This document shows positions 24,147 through 31,513 of a stretch of 34,080 bases of DNA, in pieces. The translations under genes were made by a program, and so were the position numbers. The notes under the pieces are model-generated. The model saw only the letters and a list, made by a program, of their open reading frames with translations, was not told the DNA's origin and searched no databases. Source of the DNA: Prevotella sp. UBA6994 (GTDB lineage: Bacteria; Bacteroidota; Bacteroidia; Bacteroidales; Bacteroidaceae); NCBI GenBank assembly GCA_002449845.1, contig DJXW01000044.1, forward strand, positions 1-34,080. The letters are read 5' to 3'. Numbering within the stretch: the stretch's first letter is position 1; each line of letters opens with the position of its first letter.

Positions 24147-26762
24147 ATGATGAAAAAGACATTCTATTATTTATTGAGCATCATGATAACATTGGGAATG
24201 AGCCAACCCACGACTGCCCAGCAACGGAGATATTTAAACGAGGGTTGGACCTTTGGCGAGGTGCGGTTGCCGAATCGTTATCCTGCCGTAGTGCCAGGAG
24301 TGGTGCATACCGACCTGATGCGCCAAGGACTGATTGACAATCCGTATATCGGACTTAACGAACGAGGGGTGCAATGGGTGGATAAGGAAGATTGGATATA
24401 CGAGACCACCTTTCAAATAACCGACAACCTATCCGACTATGCTCATATAGACCTCTGCTTTGATGGATTAGACACTTATGCCGACGTGTATCTGAACGAC
24501 ACGAAGATAATTGAGGCAAACAATATGTTTCGACAATGGCGCACCAGCGTGAAATCATTGCTGAAAAGTGACAAGAACGTTTTGCGGGTGTACTTCCATT
24601 CACCTGTCAAGATAGACATGCCCAAATGGGAACAACATCCACATCTGTATGGGGCTGCCAACGACCAGTCGGAGAACGGTGGATTGTTAGACCGCAAGTT
24701 GAGTGTCTTTGCCCGAAAAGCTGGCTATCACTATGGTTGGGACTGGGGACCACGACTCGTCACGTCGGGTATTTGGCGAGATGTGTACTTAGAAGCGTGG
24801 AACGACATTCGCATCTCCAATATCCATCTGCGCCAACGGGATGTAAACGCTCGAAAGGCTGTTGTGACCGACGTGGTGGAAGTGGAAGCTGACCATGACA
24901 TTGACAATGCGGTGATTACGGTAATCGACAAGGGCAACGGCCGTAACTTATCTACCAAGAAATGTAAGTTGCACAAAGGCACTAACACCATTCCCGTAGA
25001 GCTCACCATCAAGAATCCAAGGTTGTGGTGGTGCAATGGTTTAGGCAAGCCAGAACTTTATACACTCACCACAAACATCTCCGTAAACGGAAGACAAATG
25101 GCGAAAACAGAAAACCGTATCGGACTGCGCTCCGTGAAGTTGATCATGGAACCTGATGCCGATGGCAACCGCCAATTTTATTTCACGCTCAATGGCGTAC
25201 CTGTCTTTGCCAAAGGAACCAATTACATTCCACAAGACAACTTCCTGACTGATGTCACCCCAGAGAGATACCGTCAGACGTTGCAAGATGCCATTCTCGC
25301 CAACATGAACATGATCCGCGTATGGGGAGGAGGCATTTACGAAAACGATTTGTTCTATGACCTCTGCGACGAGATGGGACTGATGGTTTGGCAAGACTTC
25401 ATGTTTGCTTGTAGCACTTATCCCGCTGAAGGTGCTTGGTTAGAGAACGTGCGCCAGGAAGCCATTGACAACATCCGTCGCCTGCGCAATCATCCCAGCA
25501 TCATATTGTGGTGCGGTGGCAATGAATGTATGGATGCGTGGTACAACTGGGGATGGAAGAGCAGGATGGAAAAGACCAATCCTGAAGGGGCTCGTATCGT
25601 AGGGCAACAACAGGAACTTCTCTATTACGATGTGCTGAGGGAAGTTACCCAAGAGCAGATTCCTGACGACATCTATACCATTGGCTCACCGTTCACCGTG
25701 CGTGGCAAGGGCAGCGACGGCATCAACGGCGACCGTCATTTCTATGGTGTAGGTCATCGTAGAATGCCCGTGAGCAGTTACAACCAAGAGAAGGCTCATT
25801 TCTTCAGTGAATACGGAATGCAGTCGTTCCCCGAATATGCGTCAGTGATGCGCTTTGCCCCAGACACCACCACACACCATATTACCAGCGAACTGATGAT
25901 GTGGCACCAGCGAGGTGGAACGGAAGTCAACAAGGTGATAGAATGGTATGTCAACAACGAATACGGTACGCCCAAAGATTTCCGCCAGTTCCTCTATGCG
26001 TCTCAATTATTACAAGGAGACGCCATGCGCACTGCCATTGAAGCCCACCGACGCGAAATGCCTCATTGCATGGGCTCGCTCTTGTGGCAACACAACGATT
26101 GCTGGCCCGTGGCATCGTGGGCAACTCGTGACTATTACGGTAGATGGAAAGCGGCTCACTACATGGTAAGACACGCCTTTGAGCCTCTACTCTGCTCTGC
26201 CATCACGCAAGGAGACACTCTTCAGGTCTATGCTGTCAGTGATTTGCTTAATCGGCAACAAGGATCATTGGAGCTGACCGTTTTCTCACTCGGTGGGCAG
26301 AAGGTGAACTCCATGACAAAATCCATCGTCATTCCTGCCAATACATCTACCTTAGTGAGTGAGATTCCTCTCAAGCAGTTGTTGAATGGTCACCAACGCG
26401 AGGATGTGGTCATCAACCTCAACCTGACCACACACTCTGGGAAATCATATCAAGCCAATAGTTTCCTCTGCTTACAGAAAGACTTGCATCTATTACCCAT
26501 CGAACCACAGGTAAACGTGGAAGAAGTTGACGGCGGTTGTCGGATTACGGTCAAGTCGGATAAGTTTGTACGTGCTCTCTCCATTTCCTTTGATGACGAA
26601 AAGGGATGGTTAGACAATAATTACTTCGACCTGCTTCCCAACATTCCCGTACAATGCTTCTTGCGCACTACCCTTTCTGCCAACCAGGTCAGAGAGAAAA
26701 TGACGTTCAACTGCCTGAACGAAATACGCAATTATGATACTGTAAGCAACAAGCGCGAATGA
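24147..26762 (+). CDS. GH2 family beta-mannosidase
   Basis: An 871-aa protein counted from ATG 24147 (ATG 24150 is equally possible; an upstream in-frame TTG at 24141 is unlikely). The signal peptide (YYLLSIMITLGM..TTAQ) suggests periplasmic export. GH2 order: sugar-binding jelly roll (VVPGVVHTDLMRQGLIDNPY; YGWDWGPRLVTSGIWR), Ig-like domain, TIM barrel with IRVWGGGIYENDLFYDLCDE, acid/base Glu460 in WCGGNE, and nucleophile Glu555 in FFSEYGMQSFP. The NEP/NED-type variant and the opening NEGWTFGEVR match beta-mannosidases closely; exo-beta-glucosaminidase is the main alternative. It is co-transcribed with GH115. Together they suggest a glycan with both alpha-glucuronyl and beta-mannosyl units, or a general periplasmic trimming set. 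Confidence 0.87.
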   Translation: MMKKTFYYLLSIMITLGMSQPTTAQQRRYLNEGWTFGEVRLPNRYPAVVPGVVHTDLMRQGLIDNPYIGLNERGVQWVDKEDWIYETTFQITDNLSDYAHIDLCFDGLDTYADVYLNDTKIIEANNMFRQWRTSVKSLLKSDKNVLRVYFHSPVKIDMPKWEQHPHLYGAANDQSENGGLLDRKLSVFARKAGYHYGWDWGPRLVTSGIWRDVYLEAWNDIRISNIHLRQRDVNARKAVVTDVVEVEADHDIDNAVITVIDKGNGRNLSTKKCKLHKGTNTIPVELTIKNPRLWWCNGLGKPELYTLTTNISVNGRQMAKTENRIGLRSVKLIMEPDADGNRQFYFTLNGVPVFAKGTNYIPQDNFLTDVTPERYRQTLQDAILANMNMIRVWGGGIYENDLFYDLCDEMGLMVWQDFMFACSTYPAEGAWLENVRQEAIDNIRRLRNHPSIILWCGGNECMDAWYNWGWKSRMEKTNPEGARIVGQQQELLYYDVLREVTQEQIPDDIYTIGSPFTVRGKGSDGINGDRHFYGVGHRRMPVSSYNQEKAHFFSEYGMQSFPEYASVMRFAPDTTTHHITSELMMWHQRGGTEVNKVIEWYVNNEYGTPKDFRQFLYASQLLQGDAMRTAIEAHRREMPHCMGSLLWQHNDCWPVASWATRDYYGRWKAAHYMVRHAFEPLLCSAITQGDTLQVYAVSDLLNRQQGSLELTVFSLGGQKVNSMTKSIVIPANTSTLVSEIPLKQLLNGHQREDVVINLNLTTHSGKSYQANSFLCLQKDLHLLPIEPQVNVEEVDGGCRITVKSDKFVRALSISFDDEKGWLDNNYFDLLPNIPVQCFLRTTLSANQVREKMTFNCLNEIRNYDTVSNKRE

Positions 26763-26763
26763 T

Positions 26764-26798
26764 TGTATCGTTTCAGACAAGTTTTGTGTCGTTTCAAA
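26764..26798 (+). promoter_or_regulatory. AraC-type operator, copy 2 (bacterioferritin operon promoter)
   Basis: This site begins 2 bp after the GH2 stop. Half-sites are TGTATCGTTTCAGA (26764-26777) and TGTGTCGTTTCAAA (26785-26798), 21 bp apart. The 32 bp 26764-26795 are identical to 21198-21229. The proximal half-site ends 24 bp before the -7 box at 26823 (25 bp in copy 1). Confidence 0.75.
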
Positions 26799-26822
26799 CT
26801 TGTACCATTGGAGGAATGGCAG

Positions 26823-26830
26823 TATTTTTG
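26823..26830 (+). promoter_or_regulatory. -7 box TATTTTTG of the bacterioferritin operon
   Basis: TATTTTTG matches TAnnTTTG. It predicts a start near 26834 and a 5' leader of about 115 nt before the ATG at 26950. No -33 TTTG was seen at normal spacing. Confidence 0.6.
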
Positions 26831-26849
26831 CAATCGAGAATAATAAGGA

Positions 26850-26933
26850 GTCTGGACAAGCGCAGACTCTGATAACTATTATCAACGAGGTCTGATGAAC
26901 GCTTGTTCAGACCATTAAAACCCTCAAAGAGGG
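26850..26933 (+). promoter_or_regulatory. Structured 5' leader RNA of the bacterioferritin operon
   Basis: GTCTGGACAAGCG (26850-26862) pairs with CGCTTGTTCAGAC (26900-26912) as a 13-bp helix with one G-U. Inside it CAGAC (26863-26867) pairs with GTCTG (26890-26894), and GATAA-CTA-TTATC (26871-26883) forms a tip hairpin. A separate hairpin CCCTC-AAA-GAGGG (26921-26933) follows 16 nt before the ATG. Local alternatives exist (GTCTG 26850-26854 with CAGAC 26863-26867; GGTC/TGAAC with GTTCA/GACC at 26889-26913), so a two-state switch is possible. It matches no riboswitch class I recognise. Confidence 0.55.
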
Positions 26934-26949
26934 AACCTAACGAAATAAT

Positions 26950-27405
26950 ATGGACGCAAAGAAATCAATTGAAGCACTGCAGTTCTTCGCAACAGGACTC
27001 ACAGAAGGTGCATTGGTACACAAGTTGCAAGGTCAGATTTTCAAGTCTCAGGGCTTCAGCAAACTCGGAGAGAAATACATCAACCATTTCAACGAGGAAA
27101 TGGAATGGGTAGAGAAATTCAATGACCGTATCCTCGACCTCGGCGGTGAGATTAAGTTTGAGGGTGCCAAGACTCGCCCACTCATCTGCAATCCCGTTGA
27201 ATACATCAAGGCAGACCTCGACATCCAAAAGGCTGGCGTTGACTTGCTCTACAAATGCTGCGAGAGCCTCATCAACGATCCTACCACCTACGAAATCATG
27301 ATTGCCTATCTGAAGGATGAGGAGGAAGATCTCTATTGGAGCCAGGGTGCATTGGATATGATTGAATGTATCGGTCAGCAGAACTGGTTGTTCACACAAG
27401 TATAA
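26950..27405 (+). CDS. Bacterioferritin-like (ferritin-superfamily) protein
   Basis: A 151-aa four-helix-bundle protein without a signal peptide. Helix 1 (SIEALQFFATGLTEGALVHKL) and helix 2 (YINHFNEEMEWVEKFNDRILDLGGEI) follow the bacterioferritin layout. The last helices carry YLKDEEEDLYWSQGALDMIECIGQQNWL, very like the EEE(E)H..W.E.QLDLI.KIG..NYL end of bacterioferritins. Glu residues for a di-iron centre are visible (HFNEEMEW, DEEEDLYW), but the usual ExxH His is replaced in both places (EEMEW; EEEDLYW), so ferroxidase activity is uncertain. It is first in a three-gene unit with the operator copy 2 and a structured leader. Confidence 0.8.
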   Translation: MDAKKSIEALQFFATGLTEGALVHKLQGQIFKSQGFSKLGEKYINHFNEEMEWVEKFNDRILDLGGEIKFEGAKTRPLICNPVEYIKADLDIQKAGVDLLYKCCESLINDPTTYEIMIAYLKDEEEDLYWSQGALDMIECIGQQNWLFTQV

Positions 27406-27428
27406 ACATCAAAAAATTGGAGGTTACA

Positions 27429-27827
27429 ATGGAAGACGTGAAGAAAGTTTATGACTTTTTGGAGAAAGCCGGAACATTCTATCTCGCAACGGTAGAGGGT
27501 GACCAACCACGTGTACGCCCTTACGGAGCGATGTTGTTCTTCGAGGGTAAAATTTACATCATGGCATTCGGCAAGACTAATGCTACTCGCCAGATTGCCA
27601 ACAATTGCAAGGCTGAGATTTGCGCCTTCAAGGGTCAAACACTGCGTATCGAGTGCAAACTCGTGGAAGACAACCGCCCAGAGGTGGGCAAAACGTTGGT
27701 TGAAAAGATGCCTGTCTTGAAACCTGCTTTGGGAGAAAATGGAGAAAACGGCGTGATGTATTACCTCAAGAATGCCAAGGCCGACTTCTTCAAGATGATG
27801 GAATTGGTAGAGACAATAACGTTTTAA
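27429..27827 (+). CDS. Pyridoxamine 5'-phosphate oxidase family (split-barrel flavin-binding) protein
   Basis: A 132-aa protein counted from ATG 27429. A longer frame starting at 27366 would overlap the ferritin gene and is not supported. MEDVKKVYDFLEKAGTFYLATVEGDQPRVRPYGAM is the usual beginning of the small FMN/F420-binding split-barrel family. GKIYIMAFGKTNATRQIANNCKAEICAF continues the core. Members bind FMN, F420 or haem and act in redox or oxidative-stress roles; the specific reaction cannot be told. It lies 23 bp after the ferritin-like gene and 13 bp before the small HTH gene, so it is an operon member. Confidence 0.85.
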   Translation: MEDVKKVYDFLEKAGTFYLATVEGDQPRVRPYGAMLFFEGKIYIMAFGKTNATRQIANNCKAEICAFKGQTLRIECKLVEDNRPEVGKTLVEKMPVLKPALGENGENGVMYYLKNAKADFFKMMELVETITF

Positions 27828-27840
27828 TCAAATAGATAGT

Positions 27841-28014
27841 ATGAAAGAACAAGTATTACAAGCCATGCGTGAAGCTGGCAAGCCCGTATCGGCTGGAGAA
27901 GTGACAAAAGCTCTTGGCGCAGACCGTAAGGAAGTGGACAAGGCTTTCGCTGAACTCAAGAAAGAGGGTGTTATCATTTCACCCGTACGTTGCAAGTGGG
28001 AACCAAAGGAGTAA
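27841..28014 (+). CDS. 57-aa winged-helix DNA-binding-like protein
   Basis: ATG 27841 to TAA 28012-28014 reads MKEQVLQAMREAGKPVSAGE, then VTKALGADRKEVDKAFAELKKEGVI and ISPVRCKWEPKE. The helix pattern (VLQAMREAGKPVSAGEVTKAL, then DRKEVDKAFAELKKEG, then a short wing) is that of a minimal MarR/wHTH domain. It lies 13 bp downstream of the oxidase-like gene and directly upstream of the terminator. It could regulate its own operon or be a structural remnant; its DNA targets are unknown. Confidence 0.75.
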   Translation: MKEQVLQAMREAGKPVSAGEVTKALGADRKEVDKAFAELKKEGVIISPVRCKWEPKE

Positions 28015-28080
28015 CCATTTTTCTATTATGGCATCGATAGGTGCAAAGCACCATGACGCAATATATTTTTTCTTCAATAT

Positions 28081-28140
28081 GGGCAACAAGGTCGGAGTGA
28101 CTCGTCAATGATGAGATACCAAATCTCGTTGCCCTTTTTT
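28081..28140 (+). terminator. Terminator of the ferritin/oxidase/HTH operon
   Basis: GGGCAAC (28081-28087) pairs with GTTGCCC (28128-28134), directly followed by TTTTTT (28135-28140). The 3' arm is stacked on a second hairpin GAGAT-ACCAA-ATCTC (28113-28127). The 25-nt unpaired stretch between is longer than in a simple terminator, so a small stable 3' RNA is also possible. Confidence 0.7.
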
Positions 28141-28662
28141 ATCATTAAAAGTGTGACATGTGACATGTGACATGTCACATTAGTACCTTTCAATAGCAAG
28201 AGAACTCTGTATATATAATATTATATTAATATATTATTATAATAATATATTAATATAAAATATAATAGATAATAAATTGTAATATTTTATACCCCTTTAA
28301 TGTTAATTTCGTATCTGATTTTAATATGGATTATGTGAACCTACTAATGTGACATGTCACATGTCACAAAAAAAATGTCAAACTTTTCCTTCACTATCTT
28401 TCCACACTGCTTAAACTATGTATAAGCAGTGCATAAATATTCTTTACCTACCGTAAACACTGCGTTTTACTTTTTTAACACGAAACCTGCATTTTCTTAA
28501 CAGATTTTCACACCTTTTGAAAGCCCGATTTTTGGTGATTGGGGATTTAAGAAGTAACTTTGCATGTGCTTAGAGAGAAGGAGAGGTGAGAGGTAAGAGG
28601 TGAGAGAATAGCTAAGGCTACTTGGATCTTTGACATGCTAAAAAAAGAATGGTTAGAGATGT
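28141..28662. other. AT-rich intergenic region without a gene
   Basis: No coding frame was found. It holds the MITE-like inverted repeat (28152-28368), a CACTGCTTA..TAAGCAGTG inverted repeat (about 28409-28431), and a solitary -7-like TAACTTTG (about 28555-28562) with no gene behind it. Purine-rich GAGGTGAGAGGTAAGAGGTGAG repeats (28581-28602) lead into the radical-SAM pseudogene. The orphan promoter suggests that a gene was deleted here. Confidence 0.6.
28152..28368. repeat. MITE-like element: inverted repeats flanking an AT-rich core
   Basis: 28152-28187 (three TGACATG steps, then TCACATTAGTA) and 28340-28368 (TACTAATGTGACATGTCACA..) are reverse complements, except that the left arm has one extra 7-bp TGACATG step. 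They enclose about 152 bp of very AT-rich DNA (TATATTAATATATTATTATA) with no coding frame. Confidence 0.65.
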
Positions 28663-28689
28663 TTAGAAATGTTTAGAGAAAAAGGGGTG

Positions 28690-29403
28690 AGAGGTGAGGG
28701 GTGAGAGAATAATCGGTGCGGCGCTCTTCCAAGATGGATTCCATCTGCGCCACATGTTCATCGTTGAATGCCAGATGCTCCGTACCAGCCTCGGTAGGCA
28801 CATACTCAATGAAGACTGCATGGCACGGTTAAAGACACCACGTCCTCGTCGCTCATCAGTACCCATTGCCGTGCCTTCAATGCTGACGATAGGTACCATA
28901 TTGAGATGCTTGCGCAGAAACTCCATGTAGGTAGGTCCAATGAGCGTACCATTGGTGAAAATGGGAAAAATCATATCTTTCACCTCAGCCACCTGTTCCA
29001 AGATATCACGACGCATCATTGGCTCACCACCAGCAAGCCAGGAGAAGTTGATACCCATCGAGGCAGCCTCGGTGAAGATGTCACGCCATTGCTGAGGTGT
29101 AAGCGTCTGCTTGCGGTCAGCCTCGGCATCTTCGGCAATGCCATTGCTACGCACATAGCACCCCTTACAATGGAGGTTGCACGTGGTGGAAATACTACTG
29201 ATGAGGAATGGAGGTGCATCCAATCCTTCTGTCTCTGCCATCTTACTTCGAAGTTTCTCCGACTTCTCAAACAGTCGTTGCATCTTATAGGCAAACTTAG
29301 CCTCGCGGGGGTTGGAGAGCACATTCTTGTAGGCTTTCGTCATGATATTGCGAATGCTTCCGCTCATGTACTCTGCCAATTGATTCTTTTCACTTCCTTG
29401 CAT
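28690..29403 (-). pseudogene. Radical SAM protein, internally deleted and 3'-truncated
   Basis: From ATG 29403 the frame encodes a normal start. The 4Fe-4S motif CNLHCKGC (CxxxCxxC) is followed by SAM-radical features INFSWLAGGEPMMRRDIL and IPIFTNGTLIG, and the frame stays good to RGRGVFNRAM (about 28830). After that the stated frame (to stop 28663) becomes non-native, while the neighbouring frame reads VFIEYVPTEAGTEHLAFNDE, HVAQMESILEERRTDY, clearly the later part of the same protein. So an out-of-frame deletion of roughly 40-50 codons joined the two at about 28825. The homology then stops near 28712 against a GGTGAGAGGTGAGGGG repeat. The SPASM or C-terminal region is missing. No active enzyme is expected. 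Confidence 0.85.
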
Positions 29404-29418
29404 ATTTTATTTTTGATG

Positions 29419-29426
29419 CAAAAATA
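29419..29426 (-). promoter_or_regulatory. -7 box TATTTTTG of the radical-SAM pseudogene
   Basis: The minus strand reads TATTTTTG, 16 bp before the ATG at 29403; an exact TAnnTTTG match without a clear -33 element. Confidence 0.45.
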
Positions 29427-29544
29427 CTGACAAAACATGAATATTTCCTATAAAATTGGATAAAACACACGAGTTTTTTTGACATTTCGAATCATCATCA
29501 TACTTTTTACCGTCCAAAGAGATACAAAGAGAAAAAAAAGATTG

Positions 29545-29552
29545 TATCTTTG
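29545..29552 (+). promoter_or_regulatory. -7 box TATCTTTG of the alcohol dehydrogenase gene
   Basis: An exact TAnnTTTG match 52 bp before the ATG at 29604. It overlaps an upstream in-frame Met (29550), which therefore cannot be the start if this promoter is used. Confidence 0.6.
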
Positions 29553-29603
29553 CAAATGAAAGACGACAAATACAAAAGCATTAATCATAAACAACAAGAA
29601 ACT

Positions 29604-30770
29604 ATGCAAGGAAATTTCTCTTATCAGAACCCAACGAAACTATACTTTGGCGAAGATGCGCTGAAGTACTTGAGTGACGAACTACGCCAATACGGTCCTA
29701 CCGTACAACTCTGTTATGGTGGCGGAAGCATCAAGCGCAACGGTATCTATGATGCCGTGGTGAATGCCTTGAAAGAGGCTGGCAAGACCATCATCGAGGA
29801 TGCTGGCGTAATGCCTAACCCTACGGTGGAGAAGCTATATGAGGGAGCCAAGATGGCACGTGAGAACAACGTTGATCTGATTCTTGCCGTAGGCGGTGGC
29901 TCTACCATCGATTACGCCAAAGGCGTGAGCTGCTCAGCCTATTGTGAGGAAGACCCGTGGCAAAAATATTACATGGAACAACAAGAAGCATCGTGCAAGG
30001 TGATTCCCGTGGGTGCAGTGCTGACAATGGTGGGCACAGGCTCAGAGATGAACGGCGGTTCCGTGATAACCAATCGTTCCATTGGCATGAAGATAGGAAA
30101 GGTGTTTGGAACGTATGCCTTCCCGATATTTACCGTGCTCAATCCCACCTATACCTTCACCGTTCCTCAGTATCAGATGGTGGCAGGATTCTTCGACATC
30201 ATGAGTCACATCATGGAACAATACTTCTCTGGCAAAGATGACAACACCAGCGACTACTTGGCAGAAGGATTGATGCGCTCATTGATTCACAGCAGCCGCA
30301 TTGCCGTGAAGAACCCTCGTGACTATGAGGCTCGCTCTAACATCATGTGGACTGCCACATGGGCTCTGAACACGCTCATAGGACAAGGCAAGACACAAGA
30401 CTGGATGGTACACATGATAGGACAAGCCATCGGAGCCCACACAGATGCCACTCACGGTATGACACTTGCGGCGGTGTCTATCCCCTATTATCGTTTCATG
30501 ATGCAGTTTGGCGTGAGCAAGTTTGCTCGTTTCGCACAAAATGTATGGGGCATTTGCGAAGAGGGTAAGACAGAACAGCAATTGGCAGAAGAGGGTATTT
30601 CCGCCCTTGAAAACTGGATGAAGGAGATAGGCGTGGTGATGCACTCGGCAGAACTTGGCGTAACGGAGCAAAACATCGAAGCCATTGCCGACAGCACCAT
30701 CATCTTCGATGCCGGTTATCACAAGTTGACACACGACGAGGTGATTGGCATTCTGAAAGAGAGTCTGTAA
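29604..30770 (+). CDS. Iron-containing alcohol dehydrogenase (butanol dehydrogenase/YqhD-like)
   Basis: A 388-aa protein counted from ATG 29604, the family's usual length. FSYQNPTKLYFGEDAL is the standard start. The NAD(P)-binding turn is AVGGGSTIDYAKGVS, and TMVGTGSEMNGGSVITN follows. Metal ligands fall in FDIMSHIMEQYF (Asp and His), AHTDATHGMTLA (His) and the C-terminal AGYHKLTHDE region. It should reduce aldehydes or oxidise primary alcohols with Fe or Zn and NAD(P)H in the cytoplasm, for example in fermentation or aldehyde detoxification. It is monocistronic, with its own promoter and terminator. Confidence 0.92.
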   Translation: MQGNFSYQNPTKLYFGEDALKYLSDELRQYGPTVQLCYGGGSIKRNGIYDAVVNALKEAGKTIIEDAGVMPNPTVEKLYEGAKMARENNVDLILAVGGGSTIDYAKGVSCSAYCEEDPWQKYYMEQQEASCKVIPVGAVLTMVGTGSEMNGGSVITNRSIGMKIGKVFGTYAFPIFTVLNPTYTFTVPQYQMVAGFFDIMSHIMEQYFSGKDDNTSDYLAEGLMRSLIHSSRIAVKNPRDYEARSNIMWTATWALNTLIGQGKTQDWMVHMIGQAIGAHTDATHGMTLAAVSIPYYRFMMQFGVSKFARFAQNVWGICEEGKTEQQLAEEGISALENWMKEIGVVMHSAELGVTEQNIEAIADSTIIFDAGYHKLTHDEVIGILKESL

Positions 30771-30797
30771 TGACAAGAATGGCAAATACACAAGTAA

Positions 30798-30836
30798 GGG
30801 CAAAAGCATTTTACCATTATGCTTTTGCCCTTTTTT
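30798..30836 (+). terminator. Rho-independent terminator of the alcohol dehydrogenase
   Basis: GGGCAAAAGCA (30798-30808) and TGCTTTTGCCC (30820-30830) form a perfect 11-bp stem with an 11-nt loop, followed by six T. It lies 27 bp after the stop. Confidence 0.9.
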
Positions 30837-30912
30837 GAACAACGACAAAGGATTCTCACAAAACTAAAATCAGGAATGATAGTAGAATCTAATGATAATG
30901 CCTCCAGTCAAC

Positions 30913-31287
30913 CTAATTTTTCTTTTTCAAGTAATCGAACAAATTGATGGTTCCTTTTTCTTCTTCAATCTGAAGGGTAGGAACACTCTCAACCATACGT
31001 GTAGACCCCGTAAACTTATCGACATAAAAATGCACGAAGGCACCCGTATAGCTACGGAATACCACATGACAGACAGAGTCTGTCTCTTCGTCCATCTGTA
31101 GATACATGATGGAGGGATTATCCTTTGCGATACTCCAGTCATACTCGCTATGGCAATAGTTGTTCACACCCTCATATGCCATTTCTTTCGTAATGGAAGG
31201 CTGTTGTGCCGTTTCCGTTTTGCCATGATAACACGCATATAGGAGCATGATGGCAAATATCCATGAAAAGCCAATATATTTCATCAT
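30913..31287 (-). CDS. Small hypothetical lipoprotein
   Basis: A 124-aa protein counted from the MM at 31287/31284, chosen because MKYIGFSWIFAIMLLYAC is a proper lipoprotein signal. A longer frame to 31320 adds a hydrophilic MDRGEQTEPIG that would spoil it. The mature part contains VCHVVFRSYTGAFVHFYVDK and a C-terminal TINLFDYLKKKN, which looks like a small alpha+beta (NTF2- or cystatin-sized) domain, but I do not recognise the family. A -7 box lies about 75 bp upstream. It is convergent with the alcohol dehydrogenase. Function unknown. Confidence 0.7.
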   Translation of the reverse strand: MMKYIGFSWIFAIMLLYACYHGKTETAQQPSITKEMAYEGVNNYCHSEYDWSIAKDNPSIMYLQMDEETDSVCHVVFRSYTGAFVHFYVDKFTGSTRMVESVPTLQIEEEKGTINLFDYLKKKN

Positions 31288-31359
31288 GCCTATCGGTTCT
31301 GTCTGTTCTCCCCTATCCATCAGTTTTACAATGATTTTTTATCGTTTGATTTACGAAGA

Positions 31360-31367
31360 CAAAGGTA
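31360..31367 (-). promoter_or_regulatory. -7 box TACCTTTG of the small lipoprotein gene
   Basis: The minus strand reads TACCTTTG, matching TAnnTTTG, and gives a leader of about 70 nt to the start at 31287. Confidence 0.5.
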
Positions 31368-31513
31368 TAACTTTTTTCAGAATTCACCAACTCTTCCGTA
31401 GGTCAAAATTTTGGAGTAATTTTCAGAATAAAACAACTATGGATTATGCTTCGGTGGCAAACTTTGGACACTGACGAGAGTACGCCATACAGCGTTACAA
31501 ACAAAGACGAAGG

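Noticed and set aside
28663..28825. Native C-terminus of the radical-SAM protein in the longest frame
   Set aside because: This part has no radical-SAM character, whereas the adjacent frame reads the expected FIEYVPTEAGTEHLAF segment, showing a frameshifting deletion.
30279..30848. Minus-strand open frame of 189 codons opposite the alcohol dehydrogenase
   Set aside because: It is an antisense shadow of a well-conserved gene and crosses its terminator.
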